NCBI RefSeq assembly: GCF_036345995.1
Contig: NZ_CP107797.1
Coordinates: 278,740-342,739, forward strand
DNA from: Streptomyces sp. NBC_00557
Lineage (GTDB): Bacteria > Actinomycetota > Actinomycetes > Streptomycetales > Streptomycetaceae
Direction of reading: 5' to 3'
Length of the DNA stretch: 64,000 nt
The translations under genes and the position numbers were made by a program. The notes below the pieces were generated by a model. It had not been told where the DNA came from and searched no databases. It worked only from the letters and a program-made list of their open reading frames with translations. This document shows positions 25,332 to 34,407 of this stretch, piece after piece (positions within the stretch are counted from its first letter, which is position 1; each line of letters opens with the position of its first letter).

Positions 25332-26642
25332 ATGCACCTCTTTTCCCTGATCGGCGGGGTCGGACATCACCAGGGCGCGTGGCGCCGTCCGAACAGCCGT
25401 GCCGAAGGGGCCACCTCGCTGGACTACTACAGTGACATCGCGGCACTGGCCGAGCGCGGCACGATCGACGCCCTGCTCATGGCCGACGGACTGTCCCTGA
25501 ACAGCACCCACTTGGCGAGCGGCTGCTTCCCGCACATCGAACCGCTGACCATGCTCTCCGCCCTCGCCGCGCGCACCAGCCGGATTGGGCTGGTGGGGAG
25601 CGTGTCGACGACCTTCAGCGAGCCGTACAACGTCGCCCGCCAGTTCGCGACCCTCGACCACATCAGCGCCGGCCGCGCCGCGTGGAACATCGTCACCTCC
25701 GGCCATGGCGAGGTGAACTTCGGCGACCAGCCGCTGCCGCAGCACTCGGACCGCTACGAGCGAGCGGACGAGTACGTTGAGGTTGTGACCGCGCTGTGGA
25801 ACAGCTGGGAGCCCGACGCAATCGTCCTGGACCGCGCGAACGGGGTGTACGCGGACGCCGCGAAGGTCCACAAGATCAACCACGTGGGCAAGCACTTCAA
25901 GGTCGAGGGACCGCTGAACGTGTCCCGGAGCCCCCAGGGGCGGCCCGTGCTCGTCCAGGCCGGTTCGTCGGGCACCGGCCGGTCGTTCGCCGCGCGTCAC
26001 GCCGAGGTGGTCTTCACCGCCCAGCAGACGCTGGCCGGCTGCCAGGACTTCTATAGCGACATGAAGGCCAGGGTACGCGCCGCCGGTCGCAACCCCGAGC
26101 AGGTGAAGGTCCTTCCGGGAGTCCACCCGCTCCTCGGCAGCACCGAGGCCGAAGCGCTGCGGATGGAGGACGAGCTTCGCCACCTCATCCGGACGGATAT
26201 CGGAATGGCGTGGCTGTCCAAGCAGTTGGGCGGCGTCGACCTCTCCGGACTCGACCCGTCGAGGCCCGTTCCGGAGGAACTCCTGCCGGCCGTCGAGACG
26301 GTCCAGGAGCGCAGGAGCAGGTACGAGGTTTTCCGGCAGTTGGCCGTGGAGGAGAAGTACAGCATCAACCGGCTGATCGAGGCTGAGGTGATGTCCCAGG
26401 GGCACCTCGTGATGGTGGGCGCCCCGGAGCAGATTGCCGATCGCTTCGCGAAGTGGGTGGCGGAAGGTGGTGCGGACGGCTTCATGATGCTTCCGTCCTA
26501 CCTGCCGGAGGGCATGGAGCTGATCGTGGACGGGGTCATTCCAGAGCTGCGGAAGCGGGGGCTGTTCCGCAGCGAGTACACCGGTACGACCCTGCGTGAC
26601 CACCTCGGACTCGAGCCGCTTGCCGGGCCGGACGAGCATTAG
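25332..26642 (+). CDS. NtaA/SnaA/DszA-family FMNH2-dependent monooxygenase
   Basis: This 436-residue luciferase-like monooxygenase has the family pattern MHLFSLIGGVGHHQGAWR at the start, RTSRIGLVGSVSTTFSEPYN near residue 80, AAWNIVTSGHG near residue 117 and PVLVQAGSSGTGRSFAA near residue 205. Members use reduced FMN from a separate reductase to oxidise S-, N- or C-centres. The flavin reductase at 26731 is the obvious partner, although it lies on the other strand in a convergent position. AGGAGAG precedes the ATG. The substrate is unknown; a role in the nearby NRPS pathway or in sulfur scavenging are both possible. Confidence 0.88.
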   Translation: MHLFSLIGGVGHHQGAWRRPNSRAEGATSLDYYSDIAALAERGTIDALLMADGLSLNSTHLASGCFPHIEPLTMLSALAARTSRIGLVGSVSTTFSEPYNVARQFATLDHISAGRAAWNIVTSGHGEVNFGDQPLPQHSDRYERADEYVEVVTALWNSWEPDAIVLDRANGVYADAAKVHKINHVGKHFKVEGPLNVSRSPQGRPVLVQAGSSGTGRSFAARHAEVVFTAQQTLAGCQDFYSDMKARVRAAGRNPEQVKVLPGVHPLLGSTEAEALRMEDELRHLIRTDIGMAWLSKQLGGVDLSGLDPSRPVPEELLPAVETVQERRSRYEVFRQLAVEEKYSINRLIEAEVMSQGHLVMVGAPEQIADRFAKWVAEGGADGFMMLPSYLPEGMELIVDGVIPELRKRGLFRSEYTGTTLRDHLGLEPLAGPDEH

Positions 26643-26666
26643 CGCCGGCGGCCATACCGTGGGTGC

Positions 26667-26701
26667 GTACGGGACGGCGTGCGTCGTACGCCGTCCCGTA
26701 C
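26667..26701. terminator. Bidirectional terminator hairpin
   Basis: Arms gtacgggacggcgt (26667-26680) and acgccgtcccgtac (26688-26701) form a perfect 14-bp stem with a seven-base loop between two convergent genes. Confidence 0.75.
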
Positions 26702-26730
26702 ACGGCAGCCCGCCCCACGACCCCCGCCCG

Positions 26731-27243
26731 TCAGCGCCGCGGCGTGTGGAAGTCGCGCTGATACCACACGAGCGGCGCGGCGGACGTGCCGGTGTGGATT
26801 TCCACCAGTTCGCCGAGGACGAGGTCGTGGTCGCCGGCCGGGACCACACCGGCGCCCCGGCAGCGGAATGCGGCGGTCGCGCCGGGCAAGTACGGGAGAC
26901 CGACGCCCGGCCACGGTTCGAAGTCCCCGGTGGTGGCGAAGCGGTCAGTGTCGCGGGCAGCGAAGGCCCGGGCGATGGCACTGTGTTCCTCTCCGAGGAG
27001 GTTGACCACGAACTCGTCGGCGGCGGTCAGCGCCCGATGGCAACTGGACTCACGGCCGATGCCGACCAAGAGCAGCGGCGGCTCCATGGAGACCGAGGTC
27101 ACGGCGCTCGCGGTGAAGCCCCAGCGGCGTCCGGCCGCGTCGAGCGTCGTGACCACGGTGACTGGGGCAGCCAAGTGCGCCATGGCGTCCCGGAATTCCG
27201 CCGGCCCCACGGAGGACGGCGTCGTCCCGGTGGACATGGTCAT
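26731..27243 (-). CDS. Flavin reductase (HpaC-like) for a two-component monooxygenase
   Basis: This 170-residue flavin-reductase-like protein shows the family layout: FRDAMAHLAAPVTVVTT at the start, GFTASAVTSVSMEPPLLLV with the SxxPP-type FMN-binding block near residue 45, FVVNLL near residue 80, and a late GDHDLVLGEL. It would supply reduced flavin to the monooxygenase at 25332 and perhaps to other flavin oxygenases or the halogenase of the first cluster. AGGAG lies just upstream of the ATG. About 300 bp separate it from the aminotransferase gene that precedes it on the same strand. Confidence 0.9.
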   Translation of the reverse strand: MTMSTGTTPSSVGPAEFRDAMAHLAAPVTVVTTLDAAGRRWGFTASAVTSVSMEPPLLLVGIGRESSCHRALTAADEFVVNLLGEEHSAIARAFAARDTDRFATTGDFEPWPGVGLPYLPGATAAFRCRGAGVVPAGDHDLVLGELVEIHTGTSAAPLVWYQRDFHTPRR

Positions 27244-27539
27244 GGGGTGCTCCTCTTTCTTCGGTCTGTCCGCTGACAGAGCCGGCAGCTCACGAGCCAG
27301 GCGTTCTGGCTGCGGACCGAACGCGGCGGGGCCGTGCGTGCGCCGGTGAAGCCGCGCATGCGGCAGGTTCAGGGCCTAGCCGCCGGGCATGGCTGCATGA
27401 ACGACCGGCCCGGATCGCCTTGCCGAAGTGAAGTGACATGACGTGAGGCGACGTGACGGGAGGCCCGCCAAGTAATTGGCGGTCCAGGGCAATACGCGAA
27501 GCCGGAGAAAGTGAACTGGCGTGACGGCCGGGTGCCCGG

Positions 27540-28808
27540 TCAGACTGCCCCGTCCCGCATCTCGCGCAGCACGTCGGCGAGCCGGTGGACGCCCTCGGTG
27601 ATCACCTTCTCGTCGGCGCTTAGGCTCAGGCGGAAGCATCGAGTCGCGTGCTCGGCGAGGCCGGGGGTGCGCAGGGGGTCCACGAAGAAGTGCCGCCCCG
27701 GTACGACGAAGACTTTTCGCTCCTTGAGCCGGCGGTACAGCGTGGTGTCGTTGAACCACGGATGGTCCACCCACAGCCAGCAGAACATGCCGCCGTCCCC
27801 TGAGTGCATGCGCCAGTCGACGTCCGTCGGCAGCACTTCGCCGAGCAGTTCCTCGACGAAACGCTTCTTCTCGCGGTAGTACGGCGTGATCGCGGTGTCG
27901 GTGGTGGCGTCCAGACGCCCGTCGGCCATCACCCGGGCGAGGGCGTGTTGGGCGAGCTGGGGCGCGTGCAGGACGGAGTTGGACATGAACGAGGCGAGCG
28001 GCCCTATGTACTTCGGGTGGCCGATCGCGAAACCGATCCGTTCGCCGGGCAGTCCGGCCTTCGACGCGGAGAAGCAGTTGACGACGCTGTCGTTCAGCGC
28101 CGGCTCGGTGTGCACCTCGGCGATCCGCGGGAAGGGCGCTCCGTAGGCGTTGTCGACGAACAGGGGCGCCCCACACTCGGCCGCGAGTGCCGTCAGCTCG
28201 TCCAGGTCGGCACGGCTGAGCGCACGCCCGGTGGGGTTGCCCGGGCTGGAGATCAGCATCATCCCTATGTCGGTGCGGCGCCGCAGCGCTTGAGTGTCGA
28301 GGGCGTAACGGAAACGGTGATCTTCCTCGCGGTGGATCAGCGGGGGGACGGCGGCGATGCCGTCCTCGTGCATGCACAGCCCTTGGTAGCCGGTGTAGTC
28401 GGGCACCAGGGGCAGCATGATCCGTCGGTCGCCGTGGAGTCCCGGGCCGGCGAAGAGGGCGGCCGCGGCGAAGCAGACCATCTGGCTACCGGGGCCGACG
28501 ACGATGTTCTCCGGGCCGAGCTCCCAGCCGTACGTCTGGTGGAAGTAGCGGGCGACAGCCTCGACCAGGGCGTGACTGCCGCGGGACGGACCGTAGCGGC
28601 AGCCGGCCTCGTCGAAGTCCTCGGCGGCCGATTCCGTCAGGGCGGCCCGCCACATGTCCCGCACCGCGGGGATGGGGGCGGGGTTGCCCACACTCAGGTT
28701 GAGCCATTCATCGGCTGAGGCCCCGGCGGTGCTCGCGGCGACATCCTCCATGATGCTGCGCAGACCGGAGAGCCCGGCCATCTTGGTACCGCTCAGCGAC
28801 AACGGCAT
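27540..28808 (-). CDS. PLP-dependent class I/II aminotransferase (AvtA-like)
   Basis: This 422-residue fold-type I enzyme has LISSPGNPTGRALSRADLD near residue 185, the aspartate in LFVDNAYGAPFP near residue 218 and the PLP lysine in NCFSASKAGLPGERIGF near residue 247, then a late arginine in CFRLSLS. The overall pattern resembles valine-pyruvate aminotransferase (AvtA) and related enzymes. It could make or recycle a non-standard amino acid for the NRPS at 34404. GAGGAG lies upstream of the ATG. It reads in the same direction as the MFS gene, 188 bp downstream of it. Confidence 0.88.
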   Translation of the reverse strand: MPLSLSGTKMAGLSGLRSIMEDVAASTAGASADEWLNLSVGNPAPIPAVRDMWRAALTESAAEDFDEAGCRYGPSRGSHALVEAVARYFHQTYGWELGPENIVVGPGSQMVCFAAAALFAGPGLHGDRRIMLPLVPDYTGYQGLCMHEDGIAAVPPLIHREEDHRFRYALDTQALRRRTDIGMMLISSPGNPTGRALSRADLDELTALAAECGAPLFVDNAYGAPFPRIAEVHTEPALNDSVVNCFSASKAGLPGERIGFAIGHPKYIGPLASFMSNSVLHAPQLAQHALARVMADGRLDATTDTAITPYYREKKRFVEELLGEVLPTDVDWRMHSGDGGMFCWLWVDHPWFNDTTLYRRLKERKVFVVPGRHFFVDPLRTPGLAEHATRCFRLSLSADEKVITEGVHRLADVLREMRDGAV

Positions 28809-28957
28809 AGCTTTCTCCTCAACACCGAGTGGGGAACGGCCCGTGACTTCGTGTCATGGGAGCCGGGAGACCTTGCGTGGCGAACGCCGGGCGGACCGTA
28901 CGTCACCCACGTCCGGCAGAGCCGTGCGTCAGGAAGACCGGGAGCGGTGCCGGTGCT

Positions 28958-28994
28958 GTACCGGCCGGCGGACCGGAGTGCCGGCGGCCGGTAC
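28958..28994 (-). terminator. Terminator-like hairpin after the MFS gene
   Basis: gtaccggcc (28958-28966) pairs with ggccggtac (28986-28994), with extra inner ggc/gcc pairing. It lies directly after the MFS stop codon. Confidence 0.5.
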
Positions 28995-28996
28995 GG

Positions 28997-30307
28997 TCAC
29001 CGTGGTTCTCCGGCGGCCGCCAGGGTCGACGGGCTGTCGTCGGGCGCGCAGTCGTCGAGATCCGGCCAGCCGTAGAGTCCGCCCTCACCGCTCTGCCGGA
29101 GCTGCCGGATGCGCGGTACCAGCAGCACGGCCACGACACCGGTTACGACGAACGCGAGCGCGAGCTCCAGCGTCCGGGTCACGCCGATCGCCTCGGCGAG
29201 CGGGCCCGCCGCCGCGTATCCGAGCGGCGCCACCGTGAAGGAGATGAGCCAGTCGTACGACGACACGCGGGACAGCAGCTCCTCGGGGATGAGCTTCTGG
29301 ACCGCCGTCGACCACAGGCTGTTCAGCAGGGCCACCCCGGCCGCGCCTACCAGCGCCGCCCCCATGATCACGACGGTCGGGGACGGTCCGGTCAGCGCGG
29401 CGAGCTGCAGCACGGTCGGCAGCAGCGCCAGGTGCGCGGCGATCAGCGGCCTGCGCGGGCGGTACCGCATGCTGACGGCCGCACCGATAAGGGCGCCGAC
29501 AGCCATACACGCGCTCACCAGGCCCCAGTTAGCGGCGCCGCCCGCCTGACGGGCGACGATGACCGGTCCGAGTACGGCGAACGCGCTGGAGCCCACGTTC
29601 CACACGGCGTGACCGCACAGGGTCACCCAGTACCAGGGGCGGCGGACGACCTCGCTCCACCCGGCGGCGATCTCCGCGAAGATGTGGGTACGCTCGCTGC
29701 GCCGTGCCGGCGTCGCGAGCGGGAGGAGCGCCAGAGTGACGGCGCTGACCAGGAAGGTCGCCGCGTCCACCAGGTACACCAAGCCCGGCGAGGCAATCGC
29801 GACCGCGGCACCGGCCAGACCCGGTCCTATCACCTGTGCCGCGCCGCGTGACAACTCCATCAGGCTGTTGGCCTGCTGGAGTCTCGCCTTGCTGATGGTC
29901 TGCGGCACCAGGCCGGCAATGGCCGGCCTGGCGACGGCTGCGGCAGCGCCGTAACAGAGCGCCGTGACCAGCAGCAGGGTCACGCTGCCGTGACCGGTCA
30001 ACAGCAGGACGCCTGCGGCTACCTGCACCGCGCACAGGAACAGGTCACTACCCCCAAGCAGCAAACGTCGCGGCAGCCGGTCGGCCAGGGCGCCGCCGAC
30101 CAGCAGCAGCAGTGTGCGGGCGACCATGGTGGCGGCGATGACGAGCCCGATGTCGGCTGCGCTGCCGCCGGTTGACAGCACCGCGAACGCCAGCGTCACA
30201 GGCATCAGCGCGTCGCCGAGTGCCGACGTCGTACGGCCGATCCACAGCAGGCGGAACCTGCGCTCGGCCAGGGCACCGAACTTATCCGAGACGCTCATAT
30301 CGCACAC
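28997..30307 (-). CDS. MFS multidrug-type exporter
   Basis: This 436-residue protein has about twelve membrane segments and the MFS loop motif GGALADRLPRRLLL near residue 70. The N-terminal FGALAERRFRLLWIGRTTSALGD style is typical of enterobactin/macrolide-type exporters of actinomycetes. Two ATG starts (30307 and 30298) are possible. It is divergent from the ATP-grasp gene across a 676-bp gap and is a candidate exporter for the second NRPS product. Confidence 0.88.
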   Translation of the reverse strand: MCDMSVSDKFGALAERRFRLLWIGRTTSALGDALMPVTLAFAVLSTGGSAADIGLVIAATMVARTLLLLVGGALADRLPRRLLLGGSDLFLCAVQVAAGVLLLTGHGSVTLLLVTALCYGAAAAVARPAIAGLVPQTISKARLQQANSLMELSRGAAQVIGPGLAGAAVAIASPGLVYLVDAATFLVSAVTLALLPLATPARRSERTHIFAEIAAGWSEVVRRPWYWVTLCGHAVWNVGSSAFAVLGPVIVARQAGGAANWGLVSACMAVGALIGAAVSMRYRPRRPLIAAHLALLPTVLQLAALTGPSPTVVIMGAALVGAAGVALLNSLWSTAVQKLIPEELLSRVSSYDWLISFTVAPLGYAAAGPLAEAIGVTRTLELALAFVVTGVVAVLLVPRIRQLRQSGEGGLYGWPDLDDCAPDDSPSTLAAAGEPR

Positions 30308-30983
30308 CGGGGCGCGGGTGAGGCGTTAGCTAGGACTCTCATCGAGGCACCACCGGTTCACACGTCGCGTCAACTGTTCATACCGAGGTGCCAGTTACCC
30401 CTCGGATTGCTCTCATCCTGAAGCACGTTCACCTTTGTCCCCGCAACTTCACGAGCCCGGGAAGTGGTGTACACCGTGCCCAACTCCGGCTTGAGGCAGG
30501 GCAACTGTACACATGCGGCGGATAGCTGGGGTGGTGAAGACGGGCCACCGACCGGGCGGCCGCCAGCGGACCGCCGGCTCCGAACGGGACCGGCCGGACA
30601 GGTGCCGCAGCCGCCCGTCAACGGGCTCCGGTTCCTCAACTCAGCTGCCTGCAAGGGGCGAAGCTGCACGAGGATGCCGTTCCCGGCAAGAGCGGAAGTT
30701 CCGCTCCGCTTAATCACTACGTCGTCGGGCGGGGCCACGTCAAGATCTTTGCTGATCCTACGAACTGCCGTATGGTTCCCCGTGTGTTCGTCCAAGGGGG
30801 CCGTTTCCTGTCAAGACCTTTCGTCCAGATCTGGCGTAGGTCACCGGCCCTGCCGGAGGAGTGCCGTACCAACCACAGCAGTGCGTCGCCACCAACGGCG
30901 GCTGAGGCGGAACCGCGTCAAGCCGGGAGGCGGCCACTTGATAGGCAGAATCGATTCTGTTCAACCGCATCGGGGGATGTTCC
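30308..30983. promoter_or_regulatory. Divergent intergenic region with small palindromes
   Basis: This 676-bp gap between the divergent MFS and ATP-grasp genes has no convincing gene. It includes a perfect 10-bp palindrome ggtgtacacc (30466-30475) and a second tgtaca at 30506-30511, about 36 bp from the first (centre to centre), which could be operator half-sites. A weak open frame on the minus strand (30370-30795) looks accidental in codon use. The promoters of both flanking genes must lie here. Confidence 0.45.
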
Positions 30984-32219
30984 ATGCTGCTTTTCATCGA
31001 GTCCATTCGGACCGGCACCGGAATGTCCCATGTGAAGTGGGCGGCCGAGAACGGCATCGACACCGCCTACATCACTGACCAGCCGCTCGACGCCGCGAAG
31101 GCGCGGTACTGCGGCGAGGTCGTCGAGGAACTCGAGCGCCGGGGGCGGGTCTTCCAGGTGCCCTCCACCATGACCGCCGACGTTCCCTCGGACCTCGTCG
31201 ACCGCATCCGCGAGGCGGGCGGTCCGACCGGCGTCGTGTGCCTGCTGGACCGGAGCGTGGAATTCGCCGCGGTGCTCGCCGAGCGGCTCGGGGCCCCCTA
31301 CCCCAGCCCGGACGCGGTCCGGACCATCCGCGACAAGCGCTCGGCGCGTAGGTTCTACAGCGAAGCCGGCGTCCCGAACCTTCGTTGGTGCTCGCCCGAG
31401 AGTGCGGAGGAACTGGTCGAGTTCGTCGAGCGGTTGGACGTTCCCGTGGTGCTCAAGAACAGCCGCGGGGCGGGCAGCTTCAACGTCACACTGATCCGCA
31501 CCGCCGAAGAGGCCGTCACCGCCTTCGCCGAACTCAGCGCCGATGTTCCATTTTTCGGCGGCGGACTGCTGGCCGAGGAGTACGTCCGTGGGCCCCTCTA
31601 CAGCCTGGAAACCCTGATCACCGGCGGCCGTTGTCACCACCTTGGGGTTACGGACCGTCAGATGGGCCCCAACCCTGCCTTCTGTGAGGTTTCCTACAGC
31701 TTCCCCGTGCAGGTGCCGGCGTCGGTCGAGGACCGCATGCGGCGCACCGTTGAGACCTGTGTGGCCGCCCTCGAGATCGAACAGGGCATGCTCCACACGG
31801 AGTTCGCCGTGTTGGGTGACGATGATGTCGTGATCATCGAGATCAACATCCGGCCCCCGGGCGCCGCGATCCCGCTGATGATGAACGACTGCCTGGAAAG
31901 CCCACTCCCCAAGATCCTCGCCGCATCGGCGCTCGGTATCGAGCTGCCGTCACTGAACCAGAACGGCCGGGCGTCCACCACCATGACGGTGCACCCGCCA
32001 GTGCGCGGCAAGCTCAGAGCCCTGCACGGCGTCGAAGAGGCCGTGCACGCTCCGTTCGTCGCCCAGGTCCTGCCCGGAGCGCAGATCGGCGAAGAGGTGT
32101 TCCCGCCCGTCGACTACCGGGGCGCGCTGTGCCAGATCCGCACCGTCGCCGACTCGGTCAACCTGTCCTACAACGCGGCCGTGGCCGCCGCGCGCGACGT
32201 CTGGGCGGAGGTGGAGTGA
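30984..32219 (+). CDS. ATP-grasp ligase
   Basis: This 411-residue protein has the ATP-grasp arrangement: an N-terminal Rossmann-like part (MLLFIESIRTGTGMSHVKWA), the substrate/ATP region PVVLKNSRGAGSFNV near residue 155, LLAEEYVRGPLYSLE near residue 195 and the metal-binding IIEINIRPPGA near residue 288. Enzymes of this group join carboxyl groups to amines through acyl phosphates and often make dipeptides or modified amino acids in natural-product pathways. It is the first gene of the plus-strand run leading to the NRPS. A second, different ATP-grasp gene is at 48435. Confidence 0.85.
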   Translation: MLLFIESIRTGTGMSHVKWAAENGIDTAYITDQPLDAAKARYCGEVVEELERRGRVFQVPSTMTADVPSDLVDRIREAGGPTGVVCLLDRSVEFAAVLAERLGAPYPSPDAVRTIRDKRSARRFYSEAGVPNLRWCSPESAEELVEFVERLDVPVVLKNSRGAGSFNVTLIRTAEEAVTAFAELSADVPFFGGGLLAEEYVRGPLYSLETLITGGRCHHLGVTDRQMGPNPAFCEVSYSFPVQVPASVEDRMRRTVETCVAALEIEQGMLHTEFAVLGDDDVVIIEINIRPPGAAIPLMMNDCLESPLPKILAASALGIELPSLNQNGRASTTMTVHPPVRGKLRALHGVEEAVHAPFVAQVLPGAQIGEEVFPPVDYRGALCQIRTVADSVNLSYNAAVAAARDVWAEVE

Positions 32220-32314
32220 TGACGCAGCAGACGGCGGTCACCTGCCGCCCCGCCCCCGGACCGCTGTCGAGCGCATCGGAGGACGGCCGGCCGGGCCCCC
32301 ACCGGGCCTGCTGA
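32219..32314 (+). CDS. Possible 31-residue peptide (uncertain)
   Basis: An ATG overlaps the ATP-grasp stop (TGATG) with GGAGGTGGAG upstream, giving a 31-codon frame (MTQQTAVTCRP...PGPHRAC). The translational-coupling context is good but there is no recognisable family. It may be a chance frame. Confidence 0.2.
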   Translation: MTQQTAVTCRPAPGPLSSASEDGRPGPHRAC

Positions 32315-32689
32315 CCGCGCTCCACGCTAACCCGGCACCCGGCCCGTCCCCGAGTGCCGTCCCCAAGAGATTTCCGGCTGCCCGGGCCCGGGCAGCCGAG
32401 CGCCTCGGCACGGGCGGAGATCACCGGCCGGGTCCAGGCGCGTAGCGCGCCGTGTGACGAGGCGGTCAGCCATCCAGCACGACGGCTGCCCGGGGTCCAG
32501 GGCCGCACGCCCGCCGCCGCCAGGCCAGCCGCACACCGTCCGTGACCATCCGCCGGCGCTCAAGCCTTTGCCGTGCGCCGGGCCGCATGCCCGCCCTCCC
32601 GACCACCGCTGCGCGCAATCACGCCTGCCCCGACACGGAAATCGAGCTCCGTCGCGCCACCGGCGCGGCACGAACAACAAGGATGAACC
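32315..32689. promoter_or_regulatory. Intergenic region with a long palindrome
   Basis: About 375 bp without a recognisable gene. Its main feature is a perfect 24-bp palindrome at 32375-32398. It separates the ATP-grasp gene from the dioxygenase-NRPS operon and may hold a terminator and a new promoter. Confidence 0.5.
32375..32398. terminator. Perfect 24-bp palindrome
   Basis: The arms cggctgcccggg and cccgggcagccg are exactly complementary with no spacer. It could be a transcription terminator or an operator. There is no adjacent T-run. Confidence 0.5.
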
Positions 32690-33697
32690 ATGTCGCAAAC
32701 GTCAACCGCAACCAAGCTGAACGTGCGTCCGGCCGCGGGCTATATCGGCGCGTACATCGACGGCATCGACCTCAAAGCCGACCTCGACGACGCCACGATC
32801 GAAGAACTGCGCCAGGCCCTGTACACGCACAAGGCGCTGTTCTTCCGCGACCAGCACCTGGACCACGCCTCGCACGTCGCCTTCGCGCAGCGCTTCGGCC
32901 CCCTCGCGGTACGCGCCCGGATCCAGGACACCGAGGAGCTCAACCCGTTCCCGCAGATCCTGACTATTTCGCCGCAGCTCGACAAGAAGCTGGTGGGCGC
33001 CGACTACGAGGCGGTGTTCCGCAGCAAGTGGGTGTCCAGCATCAGCGGCTGGCACGTCGACGCCTCGCAGGTGGTGAACCCGCCGGCGATCGCGTTCCTG
33101 CGCGCCGACGCGGTCCCGCCGTTCGGCGGTGACACGCACTGGACGAACCTGGTGGCCGCCTACGAGGGCCTCTCCGAGCCGATCCGGAACATGATCGACG
33201 GGCTCCAGGCCCTGCACACCTTCTGGCCGGCCCAGCAACTGGACCCGCGGAACCCAGTCGAGAAGAAGGCCCTCGACATGATCGGGAACGAGCGGGAGGC
33301 CGTGCACCCGGTGGTGCGCGTGCACCCCGAGACCGGCGAGAAGGCCCTCTTCGTCAACCCGTCGCGTACCGCCCGCATCCTGGGCATGAACCCGGTCGAG
33401 AGCCGCCGGATCCTCGACTTGCTCTTCGAGGAGCTGACCCGGCCGCAGTACACCTGCCGGTTCGCCTGGGAGCCGGGATCGTTCGCGGTGTGGGACAACC
33501 GCTCCACCGCGCACCTGGCCGCCGCCGACATTGACCACCTCACCGAGGAGGGCCACGTTCGCATCATGCACCGGACGTCGACCGTCGGTGACATCCCTGT
33601 CGGCCCGGACGGCTTCACCTCGTACGCGCTGGCGGGCGTGCCGCTGGTCGAGCCGAAGACGGACAGCGACGAGGCGTCCGCGCAGGAAGCCCGGTGA
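32690..33697 (+). CDS. TauD/TfdA-family Fe(II)/2-oxoglutarate dioxygenase
   Basis: This 335-residue dioxygenase has the iron-binding HxD as SGWHVDASQVV near residue 120, the distal histidine in RSTAHLAAAD near residue 273 and the 2-oxoglutarate arginine in RIMHRTSTVG near residue 290. The core ALFFRDQHLDHASHVAFAQR is typical of the family. AAGGATG precedes the ATG. It begins a chain of genes overlapping by 4 bp (dioxygenase, DUF6875-like gene, NRPS, LysA-like gene), so it most likely hydroxylates an amino acid used by that NRPS. Confidence 0.9.
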   Translation: MSQTSTATKLNVRPAAGYIGAYIDGIDLKADLDDATIEELRQALYTHKALFFRDQHLDHASHVAFAQRFGPLAVRARIQDTEELNPFPQILTISPQLDKKLVGADYEAVFRSKWVSSISGWHVDASQVVNPPAIAFLRADAVPPFGGDTHWTNLVAAYEGLSEPIRNMIDGLQALHTFWPAQQLDPRNPVEKKALDMIGNEREAVHPVVRVHPETGEKALFVNPSRTARILGMNPVESRRILDLLFEELTRPQYTCRFAWEPGSFAVWDNRSTAHLAAADIDHLTEEGHVRIMHRTSTVGDIPVGPDGFTSYALAGVPLVEPKTDSDEASAQEAR

Positions 33698-34407
33698 GCA
33701 CCGCCCGGACCGTCGTCACGGCCGCGGCGCCGGAGGTCATCCCCGGGTCGCTGACCCGGGCGGCCGACGCCGCCGCGGTCTTCGACCGCTACCCGCAGTA
33801 CCGGGCCGGAATGCGCTGGGTGGAGGAATTCGTCACCCAGCCGCACCCCGACCTGGGCCGGTCCGGGGCGGTCTGTCCGCGGCTCGCGCCCGCCATCCGC
33901 GCCAACACGGTATGGCTGGTCGCGCTCACCGTGCACGCAACGACCCCCGCCGATGCCGCAGAGGCAGGCCGACTGCTGCTCGACGTGTTCGAGGAGGTCG
34001 CAGCCGGGCCGCAGTGGTCGACCGCCGCCCTGCTCGGCTTCTTCCCCGGCCTGCCGCGCGAGCAGGCGGCCGGCTTCATCGACGGCGGGCACGGCCTGCT
34101 GCGGCCCGAGGCCGTCGAACGCGGCCTGATGCTGGGCGAGTTCCACGCAGAAAGCACCGTCGGCGGTGTACACAACCGGGCGTTCCCGGTGATGCAGTGC
34201 CCGGAGCCGATGTTCGCCGTCCGTGCCATGACCCCCCACGACCTGCTGTTCGCTGATCAGCCCGGCACCTCGCCGGCCGACCGGCTCAGCTACCTCCTGG
34301 CGTACCAGCGGTACATCGGCCCCCGGCTCAGCTTGGCGGCGCGGGAAGGCCTCGAGGCCAAGGTGAGTGCCGCCCGTCAAGCTCTTTCATCGGGAGAGTC
34401 ATCGTGA
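33694..34407 (+). CDS. DUF6875-like protein of unknown function
   Basis: This 237-residue soluble protein contains HPDLGRSGAVCPRLAPAI near residue 51, which resembles the conserved cysteine-containing region of the DUF6875 family, and a later GEFHAESTVGGVHN with possible catalytic acid and histidine residues. I do not know its reaction. Its GTG overlaps the dioxygenase stop and its stop overlaps the NRPS GTG, so it is translated with both and probably acts in precursor supply or tailoring. The family assignment is from memory of the motif and is tentative. Confidence 0.6.
   Translation: MSTARTVVTAAAPEVIPGSLTRAADAAAVFDRYPQYRAGMRWVEEFVTQPHPDLGRSGAVCPRLAPAIRANTVWLVALTVHATTPADAAEAGRLLLDVFEEVAAGPQWSTAALLGFFPGLPREQAAGFIDGGHGLLRPEAVERGLMLGEFHAESTVGGVHNRAFPVMQCPEPMFAVRAMTPHDLLFADQPGTSPADRLSYLLAYQRYIGPRLSLAAREGLEAKVSAARQALSSGESS

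Noticed and set aside
27420..27460. Repeated gacgtga strings between the flavin reductase and aminotransferase genes
   Set aside because: Only two short imperfect copies; too little to call an operator.
30370..30795. Minus-strand frame of 141 codons in the MFS/ATP-grasp gap
   Set aside because: No family, no convincing start or ribosome-binding site; kept only as part of the regulatory region.
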